From NCBI GenBank assembly GCA_020636325.1, contig JACJYC010000005.1:62001-126000 (forward strand): a stretch of DNA of 64,000 bases, read 5' to 3'. The translations under genes and the position numbers were made by a program. Positions 16,201 through 24,664 of the stretch are shown here, one piece after another. This stretch comes from Lewinellaceae bacterium. GTDB taxonomy: Bacteria; Bacteroidota; Bacteroidia; Chitinophagales; Saprospiraceae. The notes below the pieces were generated by a model that saw only the letters and a list, made by a program, of their open reading frames with translations, made no database searches and was not told the origin of the DNA. The first letter of the stretch is position 1; the number at the start of each line of letters is the position of its first letter.

Positions 16201-16409
16201 AACTTCCACAATCCGTTCAGGGATTGGAACCACGGCGAGTCCGAAGGGTTATCCTCCAGTGCCGGTTTCGAATCACTGTACGGAAAAAAATGGGCGTGCG
16301 GCGCTTCTTTGTTGATGCCGAACACCTGATGGTTGCGGTGCGGCTCCTGGGCGGGCATCAGGCTGGGCATAAGAAAAAAGAGGGCGATAAGGCGGGTAGA
16401 CGGTTTCAT
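13257..16409 (-). CDS. Secreted LacZ-type beta-galactosidase (GH2)
   Basis: A 1,050-residue glycoside hydrolase family 2 protein with full LacZ architecture: signal peptide (to about residue 21), sugar-binding jelly roll (about 60-230), immunoglobulin-like domain, TIM barrel (about 345-640), a second Ig-like domain and the beta-galactosidase small-chain domain (FMTWYGRGPHETYQDR, about 770-1045). Catalytic residues are visible: acid/base Glu near 476 in WSLGNEAGHG and nucleophile Glu near 539 in MIEYCHAMGN. The signal peptide sends it to the periplasm or surface. Substrate could be any beta-galactoside of a plant or algal glycan. Coupled to the small lipoprotein downstream; no SusCD pair nearby. 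Confidence 0.93.
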   Translation of the reverse strand: MKPSTRLIALFFLMPSLMPAQEPHRNHQVFGINKEAPHAHFFPYSDSKPALEDNPSDSPWFQSLNGLWKFNWVRKPADAPADFYSEEYDDSNWTLFPVPANWEVYGYDYPIYLDEKYPFDTHWPDVPADYNPVGSYRRPFDIPDTWAGREVFLYFGAVKSALYVWVNGRSVGFSQGSKTPAEFNITPYIRPGKNTLAIRIYRWSDASYLESQDMLRLSGIEREVCLYSAPKVRIRDFFAKAGLDGAYRNGKLQLTLDIVNSLESAAGVRAEVRLYDIAAGYREAYAAAATRRIDPGNAATVGFSGELDNPRKWTAETPDLYYLEISLFDDGSGKLLEVTGDRIGFRTVEIKNGNLLVNGMPIEIRGVNRHESHPLTGHVIDRAIMLQDIRLMKQYNINAVRSSHYPNHPEWYDLCDQYGLYVIDEANIESHPLANSEETQIGNELSWLPAHLDRTQRMFHRDKNHPSIIIWSLGNEAGHGKIFETTYQWLKEHDGTRPVQYEPAELEPYTDIFCPMYPPISKLVDYAKTNPARPAIMIEYCHAMGNSVGNLQDYWDAIEAWPALQGGFIWDWVDQSLEYTNDKGVKYFAYGHDYHPDLPTDGNFLNNGLVNPFREPHPHIYEVKKVYAPVRISAVEPGIYELYNRNFFKNLGDLTIRWSLREDGVEVSNGDLGSLDVEPRQKARFTIDPQFELKPGRSYFLKIQAITNRESPLVPTGHEVAWEQFELLSPNPAPEPPMPPAMLPQLVSEGHIYRITGADFSLELDDRTGEILGYLFKGRQMLDKPPKPNFWRPPTDNDLGNGMQEWARMWKNAGVSASSTLKRPPSQAGDHIGFEVRYDLVETGGHVDIDYRIASDGILNVVFRFYPGNTPDLPKIPRMGMQLRLPEDFRFMTWYGRGPHETYQDRKNSGEVAIWKGTVWDQLHRYSRPQETGNKTDVRWMSLTDAGGMGWRMEAVSEPLSVSAWQLDMADLDFVAGEKGAESASGLVPVTSKHGADLFPRDFITWNIDYRQMGVGGDNSWGRPVHDEYTLPVMPYLYAFRLIPVEKNRK

Positions 16410-16539
16410 TGGCGGAAGGTTTTATCAATGGGCGTCGATGAAGTTGCGGACGGTCGCTTCTTCTTCCCGACCAAAGCCTTGCGATTTATATTGTAAAGGA
16501 AGAATTTCCAAACGCGAAAGCTGCGTCGCGGCATAAACC

Positions 16540-17058
16540 CTAATCCGCTTCTTGCATCTCCGGATAATTGGCCATCTTCCAGGGTCCCTGATGAATTTGC
16601 AGGCAATTTATCGTCATCGTTTTCTTTTCGCCCTGGTAGGTAAAGTGGATGGTGATGTCGGCCAGCTCAAGTTCTTCAGATTTCAGGGGGGTACCGTCAT
16701 AAGCCGTTTGCGGGGCCTGTCGTTTGGAAATGGAGTCGACGGTGGCCAGATTCCAATCGCTCACGCCTGCGCGCAGGAACCGGCGCATCATATTGCCCTT
16801 ATCTTCGAGGGCGGCCTTCCAGAGTTCTTCGACACGCGTGTCGAGCTGATGGGCCGGGAGGTCGGGCGGCACCACCAATTCCAGCAGATCCCGCAATTCC
16901 TGCTTGCTGACGAAAGTCTCGAAAAGCAGGTCCTCATTTTTTTCCTGCAGGATCGGGATCAGGCGATCGACAAATTGCTCGGGGGTCTCCGCTTCGGAGC
17001 TGCAGGCATAAACTGCCGCAAATGCACCCAGTAAAAAAAAATAAACGATTGATCTCAT
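16540..17058 (-). CDS. Lipoprotein of unknown function
   Basis: A 172-residue protein with a lipoprotein signal (LLGAFAAVYACSSEAE, Cys near residue 19). The mature part is helical at first (PEQFVDRLIPILQEKNEDLLFETFV) and ends in a small beta domain (DITIHFTYQGEKKTMTINCLQIHQGPWKM). It resembles the general shape of NTF2/DUF4878-like lipoproteins that measure a residual activity, but I cannot assign a family. Transcribed toward lacZ with a 130-base gap. Confidence 0.6.
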   Translation of the reverse strand: MRSIVYFFLLGAFAAVYACSSEAETPEQFVDRLIPILQEKNEDLLFETFVSKQELRDLLELVVPPDLPAHQLDTRVEELWKAALEDKGNMMRRFLRAGVSDWNLATVDSISKRQAPQTAYDGTPLKSEELELADITIHFTYQGEKKTMTINCLQIHQGPWKMANYPEMQEAD

Positions 17059-17170
17059 AGCATAAGTCCGGTTATTTTTCCCGGTTCACTTCACCCGGCA
17101 AGATACCAAATGTGCGAATATCGCGGGCAATGAATGCTTCAGGTATATCAATCCCTACCCGGTCTGGCAA

Positions 17171-19165
17171 TCAATAACCCCGGATACTCAGACCGTTCAG
17201 GATCTTGACCGGGTCGTAGATCAGGCCATCCCGGAGGACCCACTTCACCCGGCGGATATCGGAAATATTGCGGGTCGGATCGCCGTCGATGAGGACCAGG
17301 TTGGCGCGTTTGCCGGGTTCGATTGAGCCGATTTCGGATTGCCTGCCGAGGACGGTCGCGTTGCCCAGTGTGGCAATTTTCAGGACCTCATTGGGCGGAA
17401 TCCCGGCTTTGACATAGTTTTCCATTTCGAGGTGCAGGGTAAAACCCGCCAGGTTATCGGTACCGGCTACGATGGGGATGCCGTTGTCGTAAAGCAATTT
17501 GACCATTTTGAGGAAAGCCTCAGCCGACTGTTTATAGGTTTCGTCCATCCCATCGGGGACCGGGAGCCCTCCGCCTCCACTGCGAAAATACCGCTGAACG
17601 GTTAAAGGGAACCGGTTGACGACGGCTTCGTAACCGACGGGGATCTTACCCGGCCGATCCGTGAACATATTGATAAAAATGCTAACGGTCGGATCCACAA
17701 CGGTCCCTTTGTCTTTCAACAACTTGAGAAAAGCCTTGCATTCCGGCGAGTTGAAATCAAAGGAAGCTGCTTTTTGGGCGGGGATCCGGAACCGGTTTGG
17801 CGACCGGGTGTCGATGGTGTCGCCGTAAAAATTGAGGAAGATCATGTTCATGTGCTGGATCTCGTCGTATCCGGCATTTACCGCTTGTTCAGCCGTCATA
17901 TAGGCGGGAATATGCCCGCTGACCCGCATGCCGTAGCTTTTGGCTTTCCGGGTAATGGCCGGCACCCATTCGGGTTTGACGGAGCTGTAGATCTTGACCT
18001 GATCGTACCCTTTGCGGGCGAAGGTATCCACCCAGGCGAGGGCTTCGGCTTCCGTGGCTGCGAGTGCGGGTGTAGGCCCCGCAAAAGGTCCTTTGCCGTC
18101 GAGCAGGCCGGCGATCCGTTCGATGGTGGGTCCGAGTATTTCTCCTTTTTCGACCTTTTTGCGGGTTTCCAGCAGGCCGAAGTTATTGCCCAGGTCACGG
18201 ACACCTGTAACGCCGTTGGCGAGGTGCAAGGCCCCGTCAAAATTCCCCTGGAAATGGACGTGCATATCGATCAGGCCGGGAATGAGGGTCATGCCCTGCC
18301 CGTCAATAACCTTTGCCGCCTGCGGAGGCCGGATCTTGCGGGAAGTTACCTGGGTGATCCTGCCGTCCTTTACCAGAACGGAAGATTTCGGGATAATTTT
18401 TCCGGTCCGGGCTTCGAAGAGCCGAACATTTCTGATCAGCATGACTCCGGGGCTTTCAACGGCTGTTTCCCTGATCCCGTCATAAATCCTGCTTTCCTCG
18501 GCATTTTGCAATGCCAGCAGTTCTGGGATGAGGTCTTCATAGCCTTCCAGGATTTGGCTTGCCCAGTCTCCCACACTGGCAAACATTTTCCCCTGTTCGT
18601 CCAGCCAGATGTAATTCGGGGTAAATCCCATGCCTTTGACTGCAATCAGCTGGTATCTGACGGTTGTCCCGAAATGGGTAAAGGAATGGGTCCCAAGCAA
18701 TTCTATCGAGGCTGAGCCGTAGGGCAGCAGGTCGATTTGTTTATCGGGGCTCATCAACAGCGTACGTGTGATCTCTCCGCCGATGTTGGACAATGGGATA
18801 TAGTATGCATCCTTCGCCTGGCGCCGGGTTTCCTTTTCCGACTGGTTTTGCCAGGTTGCCAGGCCGTCTTTCATGGAAAAGGATTCCGCAACCGGGTTTT
18901 TGTAGTAATCGCACCCGGTGGTTTCAAGCTCAGTAATAAATCCCGCCTCGTTCTCCTGCCAGGTAACGTGCAGGCTGTCTCCGCGGCCGCGATCATTCAG
19001 CCAATAATAGCCTTTATAGGTATTATCGGGCAATTTTTCCTCTTCATAAAAACCGGCTTTGTTGCCGTTCAGGATGATCGAGTATTTGGCTTGTTGCTGG
19101 GTATGCGATAAGGCGGGCAGGAAAATCAGCCCGATCGACAGCATGAACAGACAGTTCTTTCTCAT
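17171..19165 (-). CDS. Secreted amidohydrolase-superfamily protein
   Basis: A 664-residue protein: signal peptide (LSIGLIFLPALSHTQ), an N-terminal beta-rich region of about 200 residues, then an amidohydrolase domain with a metal-dependent barrel. The HxH motif is at H302/H304 (IDMHVHFQGN), followed by the bridging Lys candidate in YDQVKIYSS, His in SGHIPAY and in EIQHMNM, and the metal Asp in VAGTDNLAG. The usual closing segments GSIEPGKRANLVLIDGDP and VLRDGLIYD are present. This subgroup (imidazolonepropionase/prolidase-like) includes secreted dipeptidases and lactonases, and the substrate cannot be told. Transcribed in series with the kinase-fold gene 35 bases upstream. Confidence 0.85.
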   Translation of the reverse strand: MRKNCLFMLSIGLIFLPALSHTQQQAKYSIILNGNKAGFYEEEKLPDNTYKGYYWLNDRGRGDSLHVTWQENEAGFITELETTGCDYYKNPVAESFSMKDGLATWQNQSEKETRRQAKDAYYIPLSNIGGEITRTLLMSPDKQIDLLPYGSASIELLGTHSFTHFGTTVRYQLIAVKGMGFTPNYIWLDEQGKMFASVGDWASQILEGYEDLIPELLALQNAEESRIYDGIRETAVESPGVMLIRNVRLFEARTGKIIPKSSVLVKDGRITQVTSRKIRPPQAAKVIDGQGMTLIPGLIDMHVHFQGNFDGALHLANGVTGVRDLGNNFGLLETRKKVEKGEILGPTIERIAGLLDGKGPFAGPTPALAATEAEALAWVDTFARKGYDQVKIYSSVKPEWVPAITRKAKSYGMRVSGHIPAYMTAEQAVNAGYDEIQHMNMIFLNFYGDTIDTRSPNRFRIPAQKAASFDFNSPECKAFLKLLKDKGTVVDPTVSIFINMFTDRPGKIPVGYEAVVNRFPLTVQRYFRSGGGGLPVPDGMDETYKQSAEAFLKMVKLLYDNGIPIVAGTDNLAGFTLHLEMENYVKAGIPPNEVLKIATLGNATVLGRQSEIGSIEPGKRANLVLIDGDPTRNISDIRRVKWVLRDGLIYDPVKILNGLSIRGY

Positions 19166-19200
19166 AGGTTGGTGTTTTGGCAGATATCGATTCCGACGAA

Positions 19201-20844
19201 TTAGGAAGCCTTTGTTATGTCACTTTTATATTCGCGTATGGCTTGCAGTATCGTTTCACGCAAAGCCGTCCATTCCAGCGCGGTATGGTTGTCGAACAGC
19301 GGGTCGTAACGCCTGACCGTATCGATGAGGGTATTGATAAAGACCTCAAAATCCGGCAGGGTGTATTTCCTGTGTTTTTCTTTATCCAGTATGCGGATCA
19401 GCTGGTCCTTGCGGTTGTCGATATCGAGCAGGACGTCGATAGCCATTTGCAGCATGCCCAATTGGCGTTTTCTGCCCAGCGGGTCGAAATCCGGTTCGGC
19501 AGCGGGTGCGTTTTTGAAGAAGGCCTTGTAAAAATCCTGGATGAATTCCTTGTTCACCGACAGGCACCGGCGGTAGCTGTTGTGGGCCAGCCCGACCTCC
19601 CGGTATTCGATCCGGGTGAGCGGGTGGAGGGCGCGCACAACCTGGTGGAGGTCGTCATAACGCTTTGCGGGGTCCTCTTCCAGCAGTTTTTCGATGATGG
19701 TGCAAAGCGACGTTTTTTTCTTACCCAGGTCGAGCTTCGGCAATTCGGCGAGCCGTTTCTTCCGGTAGGCCTTGTCGCGGACAAACCGGTTGCGGCTTTC
19801 GATCATTTCGTACACGGTATGTCCTTCTACCAGGTCGTTCCCGGTCAGGAGTTTGAAGCCGATCAATCCGAGGCTGTACTGGTCGGAAATGCACATTTTG
19901 CGGAGCAGGCGGTCCTCTTCGCCGGGATCGTCCTTTTCCTCGAACCAGGGGATCTTTTCATCGAATTCGCTCAGGGCTTCCGGGCTGCCGTAGCGGCAGG
20001 TGTCCAGGAATCGCTGGTAGGAGGCCTCGCCGGTGCTGATGCTCTTCAGGTCGAACGGGGAGAGCATGAGCTGCCATTCGTCATCCACATAGATCTTGGA
20101 GGGCCGGACGTTGGTATGAAAAATGCGCTTGTGGCGAAGGTAGTCCAGGCTGTCGGCCAGTTGGTAGAGCCAGTCGGCTACCTGGGACACCGGTCGCGGC
20201 CCTGTGGTATCGACGGCTTTCAGCAGGGTGGTGCCGTAAATGTATTCCGTAATGACGAGATAGGGGAAGGCCGTCAGGTCATGGTCGATGATCTTGATGA
20301 TGTTGCGATGCCGGAGGTCGGCCAGCCGGTCGATCTCGGTTTTGGTACCTTCGGCTATTTTGGGCAGTTTGAGCACGAGCCCGATGGCGTGCCGGTTGAG
20401 CACATGGTTGATCAGGCGGTACACGAGCGAGGAATTGCCTTCGGTGAGCATAGCTTCCATCTGGTAATTCCGGGACCGGAGCCGGATGTCCAGGATCTCA
20501 TTGAAGACGATGTCCCGGTCGGCGATCTGCTTAAGGAATTGTTCGCGCTCGCTGATGTCGAAGTATTGCGCCATGACCTCTTTGCGGAACTGGCGGACGG
20601 TATTCACAAAGTCGAACAGGATCCGGTTGTATTCAAAGGAAGCGCCCTCGGCGAGGCCCATGTTCTCGTTCTGCATCAGCCTGGAAAAACGGGCCTGATT
20701 GGACAACAGGGCGTCCTTTTCTTCTTCGCAGCGGTGCAGGAATTCGGCAAACCGGGCGTGGGCTTCCTCCAGGTTGCCGGTGGCGATGAGGGTTTCGATG
20801 CGGTTGTCTTGTTTGGTATTTTGGTCGCTCATGGGTAAAACCAA
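19201..20844 (-). CDS. Protein-kinase-fold protein, probable pseudokinase
   Basis: A 547-residue cytoplasmic protein. Residues 1-130 are helical (EEKDALLSNQARFSRLMQ) without recognised domain, and residues about 140-420 form a Ser/Thr kinase fold. The nucleotide Lys is present (K159 in GLVLKLPK), as are the APE-type motif (CRYGSPEAL), the F-helix Asp (SDQYSLGLIGF) and the late Arg (DPAKRYDDL). However, the catalytic loop HRDLKPxN reads HTNVRPSK (residues 243-250), replacing the catalytic Asp by Asn and the metal-binding Asn by Lys, and DFG is not found (SPFDLKS instead). Catalysis by the usual mechanism is unlikely. A scaffold or ATP-sensing role is inference. About 120 further residues follow with no recognised domain. 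Confidence 0.8.
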   Translation of the reverse strand: MVLPMSDQNTKQDNRIETLIATGNLEEAHARFAEFLHRCEEEKDALLSNQARFSRLMQNENMGLAEGASFEYNRILFDFVNTVRQFRKEVMAQYFDISEREQFLKQIADRDIVFNEILDIRLRSRNYQMEAMLTEGNSSLVYRLINHVLNRHAIGLVLKLPKIAEGTKTEIDRLADLRHRNIIKIIDHDLTAFPYLVITEYIYGTTLLKAVDTTGPRPVSQVADWLYQLADSLDYLRHKRIFHTNVRPSKIYVDDEWQLMLSPFDLKSISTGEASYQRFLDTCRYGSPEALSEFDEKIPWFEEKDDPGEEDRLLRKMCISDQYSLGLIGFKLLTGNDLVEGHTVYEMIESRNRFVRDKAYRKKRLAELPKLDLGKKKTSLCTIIEKLLEEDPAKRYDDLHQVVRALHPLTRIEYREVGLAHNSYRRCLSVNKEFIQDFYKAFFKNAPAAEPDFDPLGRKRQLGMLQMAIDVLLDIDNRKDQLIRILDKEKHRKYTLPDFEVFINTLIDTVRRYDPLFDNHTALEWTALRETILQAIREYKSDITKAS

Positions 20845-20947
20845 GGTGTTGTGGTCTTTCGGACCGGTTTTGATCGGTTATCGATGTATTGTACGGGCTG
20901 TCAGCATAAAGTTACGTTTTCTTTGGGATTGGGGGTTTTGTTTTTTT

Positions 20948-21101
20948 ACCACTCAGGGCACTCAGGACACTAAGAGGGTTGCTTGTTTTTTTTACCACTC
21001 AGGGCACTCAGGACACTAAGGTGGGGGGTGTTTTTTTACCACTCAGGGCACTCAGGACACTAAGAGGGTTGCTTGTTTTTTTACCACTCAGGGCACTAAG
21101 G
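20948..21101. repeat. About 45-base direct repeats, four copies
   Basis: ACCACTCAGGGCACTCAGGA + CACTAAG, each followed by a variable G/T-rich spacer and a T-run, starts at 20948, 20994, 21038 and 21083 (the last copy shortened). It lies in the 281-base gap between the kinase-fold gene and the methyltransferase stop. Short ORFs through it are artefacts of the repeat. Confidence 0.9.
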
Positions 21102-21125
21102 AGGGATGGGTTGCATGGAGAACCT

Positions 21126-22115
21126 TCATATGAAGAAATCCAGGTCGATAGCCGGTTTTTCGCGGAGGGCGTATCCGATTTTCAGGCCGGCATTTTCCTT
21201 CGGGTTTTCCGCCAATAACAATGGGGTGGTCAATCCGCTTTCGTTCGGCAGGATTCGGTTTTGGCCGTAGGTTTGAATATCGGTAAATACAGCCAGTCTG
21301 CCGCCGATGGGTGAATGCAATGCATTCCTGTCAATGGTAGCTCCCGGAAATTTCACCGCTTCGCCCTGTTTCAACGTTTCGGCAATTGCCCGGTCGAAGG
21401 CTGTTGCGCTCAATTCAAAAAAGGGGGCTATTTTCCGGATCCGGCTGTCCGGATCAAGCTTTGGGTTCCACCACCCGACGCTCAGTTCGATTTTCTCCGG
21501 GACAAGAACGCACCGGTTGCCCACCTGCGACAACAGGTTGTAAATGATCGGCACCTGTTGTTCTTCCAGCAGGGCGCGCTGCATGGTTTCGCTCAGGATG
21601 ATGTCCGGTTCTTTTGTGATCCTGAATTTTGTAGCGTCCGCCTCTGATATTTCAGGAAACCAGGATTCCAGGTCCATATTCCTGATCAACCGCCGGACCG
21701 ATTCCAGGCTCAAAGGGTTAATTTCGATCAGCTCAAATTGGACCTCGGACGGCTCAAACAGGGTGGTCAGCGGCAGGGCAAGCGTTGCGAAGGGGCCGCA
21801 ACCCGCATACAGCACCCGCACCGTTTTTTTGCCGGCACTCAGCCTTGCCGTAACGGCTTCGTAAAGGCCTTTTACAAACATGCGGGTCCTGATCAGGTCT
21901 TCCACGCACATAGCCGCCCAAGCCGCGCCGATGGCTTTTCCGCCGGATAAATGGATATCGGCCTTTTCAGGCTCACCGCCCGGGTCGAAGCCTGATGAGC
22001 TGATCAGCAAATTTTTGTAGGCTTCGATGGTATGCGCAAGCCGGACATCATCCAGGTCGGGAGAGACCAGATCCCATGCGATTTGACGTAAGGTTATTTG
22101 GACAGTTTTTACCAC
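21126..22115 (-). CDS. PRMT-like SAM-dependent methyltransferase
   Basis: A 329-residue protein with a class I methyltransferase core. Motif I is VRVLYAGCGPFATLALPL, followed by an acidic strand end FELIEINPLSLESVRR and DATKF. IILSETMQRAL resembles the double-Glu loop of protein arginine methyltransferases. A beta-barrel-like C-terminal part follows, as in PRMTs. Substrate unknown. No ATG precedes the conserved part. The best start is GTG at 22115, which lies within the end of the former vapC reading frame and follows an in-frame stop, so translation may depend on coupling. Alternative starts further in would remove part of the N-terminal helix. Confidence 0.65.
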   Translation of the reverse strand: MVKTVQITLRQIAWDLVSPDLDDVRLAHTIEAYKNLLISSSGFDPGGEPEKADIHLSGGKAIGAAWAAMCVEDLIRTRMFVKGLYEAVTARLSAGKKTVRVLYAGCGPFATLALPLTTLFEPSEVQFELIEINPLSLESVRRLIRNMDLESWFPEISEADATKFRITKEPDIILSETMQRALLEEQQVPIIYNLLSQVGNRCVLVPEKIELSVGWWNPKLDPDSRIRKIAPFFELSATAFDRAIAETLKQGEAVKFPGATIDRNALHSPIGGRLAVFTDIQTYGQNRILPNESGLTTPLLLAENPKENAGLKIGYALREKPAIDLDFFI

Positions 22116-22493
22116 AGCCGTTTCAGGTCAGTCTGCTTGAAATATTCATCGAAGATTTCGTCTTTGCATATTCTCAGCAATTGCCTGAGCAATTATCATT
22201 CTATCAAAGGGGTCTCTGTGATGAAAAGGAAGTTTATTTTGTACAACGGTATGAGCAAAATTCACCGGCAATATTTCAATCAGATTTCCTGTAACATCCT
22301 CTATGACCAAATCGTAACTCCCGGATATTGCAAGTTTACCAAGAGCGGTTTTGATCGATATTTCCCATAAGCTTGCAATACTGATAAAAATTTCGTTTTC
22401 CTCATCTTCGATCACGGCCCTGGCATCAGCACTCATTTCTGGTGAGCCGCTGCTAAACCACAAGAAAGTATGAGTATCAATGAGTAATTTCAC
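22109..22493 (-). pseudogene. VapC-like PIN toxin, frameshifted near the C-terminus
   Basis: The first 105 or so residues are a standard PIN domain: MKLLIDTHTFLWF, ISIASLWEISIKTALGK, and HHRDPFDRMIIAQAIAEN. After AENM the frame runs into MQRRNLR and a stop at 22146. In another frame the expected family C-terminus continues without a break, KDEIFDEYFKQTDLKRLW and TAA at 22109. About 11 bases that should encode the TLIS-type segment appear to be missing between ATG and CAAAGAC. The lost segment includes the last conserved Asp of the PIN active site, so the encoded toxin should be inactive. Its start overlaps the antitoxin stop by four bases. A sequencing error is possible but less likely for an 11-base loss. 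Confidence 0.8.
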
Positions 22494-22705
22494 TGCATAT
22501 AGTCTTTAAAGTCATCCAGCGGCGCATCAAAATCGGGGGCGAGTTTGTACCGCCCTTGGGATATGCCAAAAACTCTTTTTCCATCTGTTTGAGATAATTT
22601 TTTTTGTCCGTATTCTTTCTTTAAAAATTCAATAAAATGCAAGACCTCAAGCTTCAAATTTTCTGGAAGTTTGTGAATTTCAGAAAGAATGAGTTGATCA
22701 TTCAT
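22490..22705 (-). CDS. DUF2281-type VapB-like antitoxin
   Basis: A 71-residue protein with the DUF2281 layout: an N-terminal helix MNDQLILSEIHKLPENLKLEVLHFIEFLKK that dimerises, and a C-terminal toxin-binding tail with GKRVFGISQGRYKLAPDFDAPLDDF. It overlaps the PIN gene by four bases (ATGA), the usual antitoxin-first order. Composition is AT-rich relative to the surrounding genes. With the partner frameshifted this antitoxin is probably a relic or protects against homologous toxins elsewhere. Confidence 0.85.
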   Translation of the reverse strand: MNDQLILSEIHKLPENLKLEVLHFIEFLKKEYGQKKLSQTDGKRVFGISQGRYKLAPDFDAPLDDFKDYMQ

Positions 22706-22835
22706 CTTTTACAGTTTTGATCAAACAATTTTTTAGGGGGTATTCAAAATACTATGATCACTGGCCATTATCCAGCTTTTACCCCCCAATATACATATTT
22801 CAAATAAAACAAACTTCCGGCAAAAAGTTTCCAAT

Positions 22836-24566
22836 TCATTTATAAAACCGCCAATTGCTTTTGAAATCCTTCGGCAATTTCTGGTCGGTGATGATCGCCC
22901 GCACCATTTCCACGGGCATCGCGTTTTCATTCATTACGGCATCGTGGTATTGCTTCATGGTCATCTTTCCGCTGTCCACCAGTTCCTTTTTGAGCGCGTA
23001 AAACTGCATGCCGCCCGTCATATAGGCGATCTGGTACAGCGGGCCGTAATTGGCGGTAAAGGACCGGCGCACCTCTCCTTCGGCATTCGCCCGTTCGTGT
23101 CCGACGCGATCCACCAGAAAATCAATGCATTGCTGGGGCGTCCATTTGCCCTGATGATAGTTGAGGGAAAAAATGATGCGCGCGCACCGGTGCATCCGCC
23201 AGAACAGCATCCCGATCCGGTCTTCGGGCGAACGCGGAAAATCCATATCCCACAGGATCAATTCCCAGTACAGAGACCATCCTTCGGTCCAGAACGGCGT
23301 ACCGAACTCCCGGCGATAGGGTTTGTTGCGCCGGTTCATGAACCCTTGCAGGTGGTGGCCGGCGATCAGTTCATGGTGGACGGTAGCCCTGGAAAAATGC
23401 GGATTGTTTCCGCGCATGCTCATGAGTTTGTCCTCGTGCGCCATCTCGTCGGTCGGATAAGAGATCTGGAGCACTTCGCCGCCGAGGAAGAACGGGCTGA
23501 TCAACTGGCGTTCCGGCGGGATCATGCTCATGCGCCAGGTCTCTTCGGCCAGCGGCGGAATGGTGATCAGGTCATGTTCTTTCAGGAAACTGACCGATTG
23601 GTTGTACAGATCCAGCATGGCTTCAGGTTGATACCCTGGCGGCACATAGGATTGTTTGACCTTTTCCTGGGCCGCTTTCCAGTCGTCGCCGAAGCCCATT
23701 TCGCGGGAGGCTTTCAGCAATTCGGCGTCGCACCAGGCAAATTCCTTGTTGGCGATCTCCACCAGTTCTTCCGGGGTATAGGGGATCATTTCGTATTGCA
23801 GGAGCCGGATCAGTTCTTCCCTGCCGATGGGATAACCGATGATGCCGCTGCCGTCGTCCTTGGGCAGGGTTGCCGGGTCCACTTTCTTTTTTACGGCCTC
23901 AGCGTAATCCTTCATCAGGGCGGTCAATTGCTCATAAGGTTTGGCTACCCACCAGCTGAATTCGGGGTCATAGCCGTTGTAAAATTCAAAGAAGCTTTTC
24001 AGGGCGTCCATCTGCCCTTCGATGATTTCTTTTGCCCGTGCAGTCAGCGGTCTCGACCGGTTGGGCTGCTTTTCCAGGGCCTTCTGCTGGGCGCTGAAAT
24101 CGCGGATCATCTGGTTCAGCTGCCTGGCCACTTCAGGGCTGTCCATATGTTTTCCCCGGCGGCGCATTTTTTCCAGTTCGTAGACCGGGTCTCCGAATTT
24201 GGTCCAGTCCTGTACGGCGGCGCATTCCTTTTCTTCTACCTCCAGCCGGTGAAGGCCTTCGTTCAGCTCCCGCCTCATCAGCAGGTAATCCACCCTCCCG
24301 CCGGCTGAAAAATCATCAAAAGGCAGGGACGCCAGCTGCGCCAGGCCGTCGTTGTAAAAGGCCCTGAACCGCGCCCGGCGGTCCGGTGAATCTTCTACAA
24401 AATAGTACCTGCTCAGGCTCCCCATATCGGCCTGATACCGGGTAATGAATTCGTACATTTCGGTAACGGCAGGCGGTGGAGCCTGGAATTGAGCGGAAGC
24501 CAAAGCGCTCCAGGCGCTGCAAAGAAGGATAAGGCTGACGGGTTTCAGGAATCGACTGTTTTTCAT
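22836..24566 (-). CDS. DUF885 family exported protein
   Basis: A 576-residue protein with a signal peptide when started at ATG 24566 (MKNSRFLKPVSLILLCSAW, cleavage after ALASAQ). A longer ORF begins at 24668 but its extra 34 residues are not signal-like. The DUF885 core shows the metallopeptidase-like HHELIAGHHLQGFMN motif (HExxxGH type), then PFWTEGWSLYWELILWDM and a closing YMTGGMQFYALKKEL segment. Members are predicted zinc peptidases of the outer compartment. Follows the GH66 gene by 98 bases in the same direction. Confidence 0.85.
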   Translation of the reverse strand: MKNSRFLKPVSLILLCSAWSALASAQFQAPPPAVTEMYEFITRYQADMGSLSRYYFVEDSPDRRARFRAFYNDGLAQLASLPFDDFSAGGRVDYLLMRRELNEGLHRLEVEEKECAAVQDWTKFGDPVYELEKMRRRGKHMDSPEVARQLNQMIRDFSAQQKALEKQPNRSRPLTARAKEIIEGQMDALKSFFEFYNGYDPEFSWWVAKPYEQLTALMKDYAEAVKKKVDPATLPKDDGSGIIGYPIGREELIRLLQYEMIPYTPEELVEIANKEFAWCDAELLKASREMGFGDDWKAAQEKVKQSYVPPGYQPEAMLDLYNQSVSFLKEHDLITIPPLAEETWRMSMIPPERQLISPFFLGGEVLQISYPTDEMAHEDKLMSMRGNNPHFSRATVHHELIAGHHLQGFMNRRNKPYRREFGTPFWTEGWSLYWELILWDMDFPRSPEDRIGMLFWRMHRCARIIFSLNYHQGKWTPQQCIDFLVDRVGHERANAEGEVRRSFTANYGPLYQIAYMTGGMQFYALKKELVDSGKMTMKQYHDAVMNENAMPVEMVRAIITDQKLPKDFKSNWRFYK

Positions 24567-24664
24567 ACCAGTATTTGTGTCGGCTTTAACAGAATCGGTT
24601 TGTCGGCCTAATATAGGGATTAAATCGAAAGCGGCCGCAATCGGCGAAAAATCCCGCGCAGGAT

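Noticed and set aside
19177..20838. 553-codon plus-strand ORF opposite the kinase-fold gene
   Set aside because: Shadow of the minus-strand gene, which shows clear kinase motifs. The plus translation has none.
20699..21218. Short plus-strand ORFs through the 45-base repeats
   Set aside because: Their translations repeat the same peptide because of the DNA repeats, with no start signal or family match.
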